Program-made: the position numbers and the translations under genes
Part shown: positions 42,856 through 49,792 of the stretch, in pieces
Position numbering within the stretch: the first letter of the stretch is position 1
How the letters are laid out: every line of letters starts with the position of its first letter
Origin: Desulfobulbaceae bacterium
GTDB taxonomy: Bacteria; Desulfobacterota; Desulfobulbia; Desulfobulbales; SURF-16
Assembly (NCBI GenBank): GCA_020444175.1
Contig: JAHLLM010000039.1
Location: 1-51,497 of the forward strand
Direction: 5' to 3'
Length of the DNA stretch: 51,497 nt
Notes under the pieces: generated by a model
What the model was told of the DNA's origin: nothing
Seen by the model: the letters and a program-made list of their open reading frames with translations, nothing else
Databases searched by the model: none

Positions 42856-43912
42856 GGGGTCGGACCACGTTAAGTGTTTGGAAATTATAAATTTATATCC
42901 CACAAATAGGCGTTTTTACCCACTATATTATATGGGGTCGGACCACGTTAAGTGTTTGAAAATTATAAATTAATATCCCACAAATAGGCGTTTTTACCCG
43001 CTATATCGTCTTTTTTGATATCAAAATCAGCATTATAGGTCGCCTTATTTTCTCGGAGCTGAAAGCCTTCATCACTTTCAATAATTTTCCGTCCCTTGGC
43101 CAATATGCCCAATTTCTCTTTAATCCTTTCGGTAAAGCTTTTGCTTCCGACCGCTATGCTTTCAGTCCATTGAGCTTGCCTTTGACTGAAGTCGCCACCA
43201 TTCACCAGAGCTTCACGCACCCATTCTTTGTGAGATTTTTGAAATGCATCATACGTTGCAAACCCTGCTAATTCAACAAGTTTTTGGTATGCGATCAACA
43301 CCGACTTCCTGCGTGGTTTCTGAATCTCTCCATAACCACCAAAAGGCCATTCAGACGGATGTGAGACTACACCAGCACGCACCATATTAAAGTCAATATA
43401 CACAAGACACCTGAGTAGATGGTCTTCCGATTCCACAGCTGTTGCATGATAACGGTCTTCCCAGAAAGCTCCTTTCCTGTTTTTTCTCAAATTGTATTCT
43501 TGAGCAGTTCTTCCGGCAACTAATTTGATTGATTGAGGTATGACGTCTCTTCCCTGTTCATCCAGGACAAGCAAGTGAATATGGTTTGAGGTAACGGTAT
43601 AATTTAGAATGATCAAGCCGTAGCGTCTTTTTGCCTCAAAAAGCCATTGAAGCCATTTTCGCCTATCTTTTACCAGTTTAAGCAAGAATTCTCGTTTGTG
43701 GCATCGATGTGTGAGATGCCATACTTGTCCGGGAATATAATGTCTATTGGCTCTGGCCATAATTGCTACAAATTCCTTATAATCACGTTTTTGACCCCAA
43801 AATCATGATTATAAGACCATAAAAGGACTGTTTTTAACACTTATTCTTTATATTTTCAGCTAATTAGCGTGGTCCGACCCCAGCGTGTGCGTAATTAGCG
43901 TGGTCCGACCCC
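42856..43912 (-). mobile_element. RAYT transposon copy 1 with duplicated ends
   Basis: The left end GGGGTCGGACCACG occurs twice (42856-42869 and 42934-42947) within a duplicated segment of about 78 bp. The right end CGTGGTCCGACCCC occurs twice (43868-43881 and 43899-43912) in a 31-bp tandem duplication. Left and right ends are perfect 14-bp inverted repeats of each other. The only gene inside is the Y1 transposase. Confidence 0.8.
42963..43760 (-). CDS. REP-associated tyrosine (Y1, IS200-like) transposase, copy 1
   Basis: 265 residues, intact. Start MARANRHYIPGQVWHLTHRC is the typical RAYT opening. The HuH metal motif is TSNHIHLLV, and the catalytic Tyr is probably in RTAQEYNLRKNRKG or the following helix. 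WEDRYHATAVESEDHLLRCLVYID is the strongly conserved block. The C-terminal extension of about 100 residues is typical of RAYTs rather than IS200 itself. These enzymes cut single-stranded hairpins at REP-like ends. Identical or near-identical copies follow at 44952-48455 and 48775-49257. Confidence 0.92.
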   Translation of the reverse strand: MARANRHYIPGQVWHLTHRCHKREFLLKLVKDRRKWLQWLFEAKRRYGLIILNYTVTSNHIHLLVLDEQGRDVIPQSIKLVAGRTAQEYNLRKNRKGAFWEDRYHATAVESEDHLLRCLVYIDFNMVRAGVVSHPSEWPFGGYGEIQKPRRKSVLIAYQKLVELAGFATYDAFQKSHKEWVREALVNGGDFSQRQAQWTESIAVGSKSFTERIKEKLGILAKGRKIIESDEGFQLRENKATYNADFDIKKDDIAGKNAYLWDINL

Positions 43913-44040
43913 AGCGTGTGCGTGTGCGTGTGTGCGTGTCAGCCAGCGTGCGTGCGCCCAGCGTGCACGCTGGCTGAACAAGGGTTGATATCTGTTAAAG
44001 AACAGTGGTCGAAAATTCACTACCCGGCTACGGCCCGGAT
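43913..44040. repeat. GTGTGCG microsatellite and 12-bp inverted repeat
   Basis: Alternating gtgcg/gtgtg repeats (about 43913-43938) run into CAGCCAGCGTGC ... GCACGCTGGCTG (about 43939-43976), a perfect 12-bp inverted repeat. The rest of the stretch probably belongs to the group II intron relic that follows. Confidence 0.6.
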
Positions 44041-44045
44041 ATCTT

Positions 44046-44120
44046 GATGAAACGCCCTGTGCGGAGCCGCACGCAGGGTGTTGTGGGGGCTGGGGGAGAA
44101 AAACCCCCGGCTACCCGATT
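44046..44120 (+). other. Group II intron 3'-end relic (domains V-VI)
   Basis: CCCTGTGCG-gagc-CGCACGCAGGG with a bulge resembles a domain V hairpin. It is followed at the right distance by GGGGGCTGGGGG-agaaaa-CCCCCGGCTACCC, a domain-VI-like stem, and an end cgatt. Only the 3' end is present; no reverse transcriptase is nearby. Judged from resemblance to known bacterial group II intron ends; not folded by computer. Confidence 0.5.
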
Positions 44121-44183
44121 AAGGCTTGGATTTGCCTCGCTGCTGCAATAAAAAGAGGTGCAACGACTCGTGATTAAGCATTT

Positions 44184-44555
44184 TCATGTTGTTCTTGTGT
44201 TGTATGGTTTTATTAATATTTCTGCTGAAATACCCAAACCTTTTTGTAGTTTTCTTATCATGTTGATTGATAGAGTGCGTTTCTTGTTTAATATTTCCGA
44301 TACTCTTGCTCTTGAGCCAAAAAATGGAATTAAATCCTTGCGTGAAAGACCCTGGCTTTCCATTTGATGAATGATAGCTTCAACTGGTTCGGGAGGCAGA
44401 ATAGGATGATGTTTTTCCTCGTATGCCTCTATTAAGGTAACTAGAACATCAAGGGTATCACCTTCAGGTGTATCTATTTTTGCATCCATTAAATTTTCAA
44501 CTGCCTGCAATGCTTCAGTGTAATCAGTTTCTGTTTTGATAGGTTTAATATTCAT
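44184..44555 (-). CDS. higA: HigA-family antitoxin (helix-turn-helix)
   Basis: 123 residues. The C-terminal half has an XRE-type helix-turn-helix (LSRKDLIPFFGSRARVSEIL then RTLSINMIRKLQKGLGI). The N-terminal half is the helical extension found in the HigA branch with a partner toxin encoded first. It should neutralise HigB and repress the operon. The gene begins 9 bp after the toxin stop. Confidence 0.88.
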   Translation of the reverse strand: MNIKPIKTETDYTEALQAVENLMDAKIDTPEGDTLDVLVTLIEAYEEKHHPILPPEPVEAIIHQMESQGLSRKDLIPFFGSRARVSEILNKKRTLSINMIRKLQKGLGISAEILIKPYNTRTT

Positions 44556-44564
44556 GTTTCCACC

Positions 44565-44858
44565 TCAAATAATTGTTGCGTCAATTTTGTCATATTCTTT
44601 GTGGCTACCCACAAAACGGATATAAAGGATACCGAAATCATAATTGACTGCTGCCACAAGACGGTATGTGTTACCTTTAATATTGAAAATGACACGATTA
44701 TTGGCAACAAAGCTGGCATTTCTATAATCGCTTTTGATGTCACTTGAAGTTTTCCATTCCGCTAATTTTGCTTTTGCGTGCCAAGCCTTTAATGACTGTT
44801 CGGCATCTGAATGGACTCCCCAAAACTCTTTCAATATTTTTTTCGAAATTATTCTCAT
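44565..44858 (-). CDS. higB: HigB-family mRNA interferase toxin
   Basis: About 97 residues from the ATG at 44858; a GTG nine bases upstream is also open, but the family begins MRIISKK. Characteristic blocks are ILKEFWGVHSDAEQSLKAWH near the N-terminus, NRVIFNIKGNTYRLVAAVNY in the middle and LYIRFVGSHKEYDKIDA at the end. HigB toxins cleave translated mRNAs. Toxin-before-antitoxin order is normal for higBA. It appears intact. Confidence 0.9.
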   Translation of the reverse strand: MRIISKKILKEFWGVHSDAEQSLKAWHAKAKLAEWKTSSDIKSDYRNASFVANNRVIFNIKGNTYRLVAAVNYDFGILYIRFVGSHKEYDKIDATII

Positions 44859-45337
44859 ATCAAACACAATAACTCGTTACCGTTTTGGGATCAAGTTTTA
44901 TTTTTAGTTTAGATTGAGGTTTGCCTTTGTTGTGTCTTTGGGGTCTGAAAATTAAGAATTAATATCCCAAAAATAAGCGTTTTGGCCCCCTATATCGTCT
45001 TTTTTGCAATCAAAATGGGCAATATAGGTTACCTTATTTTCTCGGAGCTGAAAGCCTTCATCACTTTCAATAATTTTCCGTCCCTTGGCCAATATGCCCA
45101 ATTTCTCTTTAATCCTTTCGGTAAAGCTTTTGCTTCCGACCGCTATGCTTTCAGTCCATTGAGCTTGCCTTTGACTGAAGTCGCCACCATTCACCAGAGC
45201 TTCACGCACCCATTCTTTGTGAGATTTTTGAAATGCATCATACGTTGCAAACCCTGCTAATTCAACAAGTTTTTGGTATGCGATCAACACCGACTTCCTG
45301 CGTGGTTTCTGAATCTCTCCATATCCACCAAAAGGCC

Positions 45338-45613
45338 TGTTGTCGTGCTGTTTATTTCACCGGACTTTGTCCACATTAAAATACGTCAGATTTTTGGCAA
45401 TTGCCGATTTAAAATACTATCGTTAAGGCTGTGCTTTGTGTAAATGATTGGGGCTTTGCCCCAAACCCCAAGGTTTTATTAAGGCATGGGGAGAGCAGCG
45501 AATAAAACCTCATAAGAGCAATACCTGATTGTCATACCAAACCAAGAATTTCACCGCTGGGATAATCAGACCAAAACATGCCGGTATTTTTTTAAATAAA
45601 CAGACTTACAACA
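45338..45613. mobile_element. 276-bp MITE inserted in RAYT copy 2
   Basis: Ends TGTTGT..TG.CTGTTTATTT and AAATAAACAGACTTACAACA are inverted repeats of about 20 bp. AGGCC (45333-45337 and 45614-45618) is duplicated on both sides, a 5-bp target duplication that fits the RAYT sequence exactly. The interior has a GGGGCTTTGCCCC hairpin and no gene. The inner part of the ends (AAATAAACAG) resembles the IS66 end nearby. Confidence 0.85.
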
Positions 45614-45865
45614 AGGCCATTCAGACGGATGTGAGACTACACCAGCACGCACCATATTCAAGTCTATATACACAAGACACCTGAGTAGATGGTCTTCCGA
45701 TTCCACGGCTGTTGCGTGATAACGGTCTTCCCAGAAAGCTCCTTTCCTGTTTTTTCTCAAATTGTATTCTTGAGCAGTTCGTAAGCGACAAATAAACAGC
45801 ATCTTTTTTCCAGTTCAAAAATTTGCCAATATGACCGTGACATTTAATAAATCACGGAGGAAAAG

Positions 45866-46213
45866 ATGGCAAACAAAAGACGGCAGGAAGAGTTGTTGGC
45901 AAAGAGACGTTTCTGGAAAGCTCACATTCAGGCTTGGGAAAAGAGTGGATTGTCACAAAATGATTATTGTCGTAGGAACAAATTAAAGGTCAAAAGCTTT
46001 TGGTACTGGAAGAAAAAATTCACCAGTAAGACTGCTGCTGGTGCAGTAAATTTTGTGCCAGTTCCTGTTCCAAGTGAGAAAAGTCAAAAAATCAGCGGAT
46101 CAGATTTTTCCGGCCTGACACTCTTCCTCAACAATATTGAAATACAGGTGAGCAACGATTTTAATACGACCACATTAACTCGTGTGGTTGATGCCCTTGA
46201 GAGGCGATCATGA
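45866..46213 (+). CDS. tnpA: IS66-family accessory protein TnpA
   Basis: 115 residues; GGAGGAA ribosome site before ATG. It is the first of three IS66 genes. The N-terminal helix-turn-helix-like segment WKAHIQAWEKSGLSQNDYCR and FWYWKKKF are typical of IS66 OrfA. It overlaps the next gene by 4 bp (ATGA at 46210-46213), implying coupled translation. Confidence 0.9.
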   Translation: MANKRRQEELLAKRRFWKAHIQAWEKSGLSQNDYCRRNKLKVKSFWYWKKKFTSKTAAGAVNFVPVPVPSEKSQKISGSDFSGLTLFLNNIEIQVSNDFNTTTLTRVVDALERRS

Positions 46214-46554
46214 AAATGCTTCCGGGAAATGTCCAGGTCTATTTGGCCATAGGCAATACTGACATGCGAAAATCAATTAATGGTCTGAGCATGTTGGTGG
46301 CGGATGATCTTGAACTTGATCCCTTTTCGGGGCATCTGTTTGCCTTCTGCAACCGTCAGCGCAAGATTATAAAAATTCTGTTCTGGGACAATAACGGATT
46401 CTGCCTCTGGCATAAACGACTGGAAAAGGATCACTTTCACTGGCCGGAGTCAGAAGATGATGTGGTGAATATCGGCACCAGGCAAATGTCCTGGTTGCTC
46501 GCCGGCCTTGAGATAGAAAAGGCCCACAAGCAGCTATTTTATAGCGAAGTTTGA
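46210..46554 (+). CDS. tnpB: IS66-family accessory protein TnpB
   Basis: 114 residues. Clear IS66 Orf2 features: VYLAIGNTDMRKSINGLSML, FCNRQRKIIKILFWDNNGFC, LWHKRLEKDHFHWPE. Required with TnpA and TnpC for transposition in this family. It starts within the end of tnpA. Confidence 0.95.
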   Translation: MKMLPGNVQVYLAIGNTDMRKSINGLSMLVADDLELDPFSGHLFAFCNRQRKIIKILFWDNNGFCLWHKRLEKDHFHWPESEDDVVNIGTRQMSWLLAGLEIEKAHKQLFYSEV

Positions 46555-46599
46555 TCAATAAAATGATGAAATTTCAGCCAGTTGTGTTATATTTACTAA

Positions 46600-48186
46600 A
46601 TGATTTCCGCACAATGCAACCTGTCTGAAAATACGGTTGACCTCAAAGAAATAATCCAGTCTCAAGGGCAGCAGCTCGAGTCAAAAAATCAGGAAATAGA
46701 GCGACTCGAGGAAGAAAACCGTTTGCTGCGTCAGGCCCTGTTTGCGCCAAAATCTGAAAAGCGTAAAGACCAGGAACCCTCTCCACAATTACCGTTATTT
46801 GACATCCCGGAAAATCCTCCTGCCGACGAAGAGTCCAAGCAGGAAGAAGAAATCATTGTCCCGGAGCATACCCGCAAGAAAAAAGGACGCAAACCCATTC
46901 CTGACCATCTGCCAAGAATCGAGATTGTTCATGATATTGCTGATGATGAGAAAAAATGCGCTTGCGGTTGTGAGTTGAGCCGGATAGGTGAGGATATTTC
47001 TGAAAAACTTGACATTGTTCCGGCCGTCATGAGGGTTATCCGCCATGTGCGCCCTAAATACGCCTGTAAAAACTGTGAAGGAGTTGAGGATGACAGTAAG
47101 AGTGTAAAGATTGCCCCGGCTCCACCCCAGATCATTCCCAAAGGCATTGCCACAGCAGGTTTACTGGCTTATGTAGTTACCGCCAAATTTTGCGATGCCC
47201 TGCCTTTTTATCGCCAAGAAAAACAATTTATCCGTTTGGGAGTCGATATTCCCAGGCAAACCATGTGCAACTGGACGATGATTGCAGCAGAGAGATGTCA
47301 GCTTCTGCTTGATTTGTTACATAAAGAAATTCGAGGTGGCCCTCTGATCCATGTCGATGAAACAACAGTACAGGTTCTTGACGAGCCGGGACGCAAGGCA
47401 ACCCAGAAGTCCTACATGTGGATCTTTCGCGGTGGTGCGCCTGATCATCCTGCTGTGGTGTATCAATATCATCCCACCCGGTCAGGAGATGTGGCGAAGC
47501 TTTTTCTTGACGGCTATCATGGTGTCGTGCAGACCGATGGTTACAAGGGTTATGATTTCCTGGATAGCTGGCAGGATATCCTCCATGTAGGCTGTTGGGC
47601 TCATGCCAGGCGTAAATTTGTCAAAGCCTTGGATGCAGGTACGAAAAAAGCGAGCCGTCGGGCCAACAAGGCTCTTACGTTTATCCGCAACCTTTATAGT
47701 CTGGAAAAATTTGTCCGACAAAATGAACTTAAACCTGATGACATCTACAGTCTACGGCAGGAACAGGCAAAGCCAATTCTTGAAAAGATGAAGGCATGGC
47801 TCATGGAGCGCAAAAGCAAGGTTACACCGTCAAGCCTGTTTGGTCAGGCTGTTCATTATTGCCTGAATCAGTGGCACCGACTCAGCAACTATATAGAAAG
47901 TGGTAACGCCGCCATTGACAACAACGCAGCAGAGAATGGTATTCGGCCATTTGTGATTGGTCGCAAGAACTGGCTCTTTTCCGGCACCCCTGAGGGAGCT
48001 GAGGCTAGCGCTTTACTATACAGTTTGATAGAAACCGCCAAGGCCAATAATCTTGAGCCCTTCAGCTACTTGCGTTTTCTGTTTGAGAAGCTGCCGACTA
48101 CTCCCATGGATAAGCTTGCCACCCTTCTGCCAACAAAACTTACTCTGGTAGATTTGACCTTGCCAGATACTCCCAGTGGGATTTAA
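46600..48186 (+). CDS. tnpC: IS66-family transposase TnpC
   Basis: 528 residues. N-terminal leucine-zipper-like coiled coil (KEIIQSQGQQLESKNQEIER), Zn-finger region (CACGCELS ... YACKNCEG), then the DDE domain with the first Asp in LIHVDETTVQV, the second in VVQTDGYKGYDFL and the Glu in NNAAENGIRPFVIGRKNWLF. The typical C-terminal IS66 domain follows. Full length and uninterrupted, so the element may still be active. Confidence 0.96.
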   Translation: MISAQCNLSENTVDLKEIIQSQGQQLESKNQEIERLEEENRLLRQALFAPKSEKRKDQEPSPQLPLFDIPENPPADEESKQEEEIIVPEHTRKKKGRKPIPDHLPRIEIVHDIADDEKKCACGCELSRIGEDISEKLDIVPAVMRVIRHVRPKYACKNCEGVEDDSKSVKIAPAPPQIIPKGIATAGLLAYVVTAKFCDALPFYRQEKQFIRLGVDIPRQTMCNWTMIAAERCQLLLDLLHKEIRGGPLIHVDETTVQVLDEPGRKATQKSYMWIFRGGAPDHPAVVYQYHPTRSGDVAKLFLDGYHGVVQTDGYKGYDFLDSWQDILHVGCWAHARRKFVKALDAGTKKASRRANKALTFIRNLYSLEKFVRQNELKPDDIYSLRQEQAKPILEKMKAWLMERKSKVTPSSLFGQAVHYCLNQWHRLSNYIESGNAAIDNNAAENGIRPFVIGRKNWLFSGTPEGAEASALLYSLIETAKANNLEPFSYLRFLFEKLPTTPMDKLATLLPTKLTLVDLTLPDTPSGI

Positions 48187-48576
48187 TTGTCGCTTACAGC
48201 AGTTCTTCCGGCAACTAATTTGATTGATTGAGGTATGACGTCTCTTCCCTGTTCATCCAGGACAAGCAAGTGAATATGGTTTGAGGTAACGGTATAATTT
48301 AGAATGATCAAGCCGTAGCGTCTTTTTGCCTCAAAAAGCCATTGAAGCCATTTTCGCCTATCTTTTACCAGTTTAAGCAAGAATTCTCGTTTGTGGCATC
48401 GATGTGTGAGATGCCATACTTGTCCGGGAATATAATGTCTATTGGCTCTGGCCATAATTGCTACAAATTCCTTATAATCACGTTTTTGACCCCAAAATCA
48501 TGATTATAAGACCATAAAAGGACTGTTTTTAACACTTATTCTTTATATTTTCAGCTAATTAGCGTGGTCCGACCCC

Positions 48577-48827
48577 AGCGAAGGGCACTTTGGATTACCC
48601 GGCCGGATAACTTCGGAATGAGTGGCCGAATTCATTGGAATATGCAGGGAGTCTTCGGGCTCCCCATTTTTTTGGTCGCTTTCGATATTTTAGAGGAGCC
48701 TTCATGCCTTAAAAAACCTCGGGGTCTGGGGCAGAGCCCCAGGTGAAAGTAAACGTGCAGCCACCATTTGTGAATCATCCCTCAAAAAACTTGACGAACC
48801 ATCCATCAATTAACGTGAACGGTCTCA
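48577..48827. other. Gene-free mosaic of older mobile-element fragments
   Basis: The segment between the right end of RAYT copy 2 and the broken left side of copy 3. It contains ggccgg..acttcggaatgagtggccg-type sequence reminiscent of IS21-family ends. It also has, at about 48695-48745, an inverted copy of the ggggc.ctgcccca..cccc.agg-tttt.ttaaggcatg segment found inside the MITE at about 45453. No gene supported. Confidence 0.45.
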
Positions 48828-49257
48828 CATAACCACCAAAAGGCCATTCAGATGGATGTGAGACTACACCAGCACGCACCATATTCAAGTCAATATACAC
48901 AAGACACCTGAGTAGATGGTCTTCCGATTCCACAGCTGTTGCATGATAACGGTCTTCCCAGAAAGCTCCTTTCCTGTTTTTTCTCAAATTGTATTCTTGA
49001 GCAGTTCTTCCGGCAACTAATTTGATTGATTGAGGTATGACGTCTCTTCCCTGTTCATCCAGGACAAGCAAGTGAATATGGTTTGAGGTAACGGTATAAT
49101 TTAGAATGATCAAGCCGTAGCGTCTTTTTGCCTCAAAAAGCCATTGAAGCCATTTTCGCCTATCTTTTACCAGTTTAAGCAAGAATTCTCGTTTGTGGCA
49201 TCGATGTGTGAGATGCCATACTTGTCCGGGAATATAATGTCTATTGGCTCTGGCCAT
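48775..49257 (-). pseudogene. RAYT transposase copy 3, truncated at C-terminus
   Basis: The first about 148 residues match copy 1 (HuH motif and WEDRYHATAV block kept) up to SHPSEWPFGGY. Sequence identity stops near 48828 and 12 or so unrelated residues follow before a stop. About 100 C-terminal residues are missing. The right end CGTGGTCCGACCCC is present at 49365-49378. Confidence 0.88.
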
Positions 49258-49356
49258 AATTGCTACAAATTCCTTATAATCACGTTTTTGACCCCAAAAT
49301 CATGATTATAAGACCATAAAAGGACTGTTTTTAACACTTATTCTTTATATTTTCAG

Positions 49357-49503
49357 CTAATTAGCGTGGTCCGACCCCAGCGTTACAGCGTCATCTTCAG
49401 ATAAAAATACCGCGCTTAATTCATTGGCCAAGTTTTTTGAGTAAGTCGATTTCCCAGCTCCCATTTTTCCACAGAAAAAAAATAGAGTTCCTTTTCTATT
49501 CAT
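49357..49503 (-). pseudogene. N-terminal fragment of a P-loop kinase-like (AAA_33) gene cut by RAYT copy 3
   Basis: From the ATG at 49503 the minus strand encodes MNRKGTLFFFCGKMGAGKST, a Walker A start (GKMGAGKST), then NLANELSAVFLSEDD. After about 41 residues the frame runs into the RAYT right end and stops. The complete gene would encode a small ATP-binding kinase-like protein; the rest is not seen in the window. Confidence 0.75.
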
Positions 49504-49792
49504 GATCTATCCTTTACGCATAACGCCGCTGTTGAGCCTCGAGCATCGCAGGCCAGCAGAGGAAATTGTAGTTTATTTCCTCTGCTGGTTGAGAAGCGCA
49601 GTGGTTCGAACGCCTTGATAGGTGTAGCCTTTAGGCGGAACCTGTCAAGGTGTTCGAGTTTACTCAACAGCGGCGATAAGCTCGCTCCGCGCAGCGGGCG
49701 GACTTATCGACCTGCATCACCAGTGGCGCCAATGAGCTAGCCGCGTCAGCGCCGCTGCTGTTCTCGCCATCTGGTGTATGCTTTTGTTCGAT
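49504..49792. repeat. Block of nested inverted repeats between HerA and the kinase fragment
   Basis: Outer arms CGCCGCTGTTGAG (49524-49536) and CTCAACAGCGGCG (49663-49675). Inside are CCAGCAGAGGAAA/TTTCCTCTGCTGG (49553-49588) and TTCGAACGCCTTGAtAGGT with its imperfect complement (49605-49657). To the right are CGATAAG/CTTATCG (49674-49709) and CACCAG..GGCGC with GCGCC..CTGGTG (49718-49776). This is 260 bp almost fully paired. It is compatible with an attC-like recombination site, a REP cluster or a structured RNA; I cannot decide. Confidence 0.7.

Larger units (their letters stand above)
45773..48205 (+). mobile_element. Complete IS66-family insertion sequence with 8-bp target duplication
   Basis: The element spans 45781-48197 (2,417 bp). 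Left end GTAAGCGACAAATAAA and right end TTTAATTGTCGCTTAC are inverted repeats. AGCAGTTC is directly repeated at 45773-45780 and 48198-48205, the 8-bp duplication usual for IS66. It contains tnpA, tnpB and tnpC in order, all apparently intact, and sits inside RAYT copy 2. Confidence 0.95.
44940..48576 (-). pseudogene. RAYT transposon copy 2, interrupted by a MITE and by IS66
   Basis: The transposase is in three pieces, all minus strand. The N-terminal part is 48455-48198, the middle part 45780-45614 and the C-terminal part 45337-44952. Removing the two insertions and one copy of each target duplication restores a full RAYT frame, so it was intact before. The right end CGTGGTCCGACCCC is at 48563-48576; the left end near 44940 is partly deleted (ggggtc kept, the rest lost). 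The C-terminus differs from copy 1 at several residues (e.g. HFDCKKDD for DFDIKKDD). Confidence 0.88.

Noticed and set aside
45453-45480. GGGGCTTTGCCCC hairpin as a terminator
   Set aside because: It lies inside the MITE, not after a gene, and is better explained as part of that repeat.
48564-48746. 60-codon frame starting in the RAYT right end
   Set aside because: Starts within an element terminus and runs through relic sequence; no protein features.
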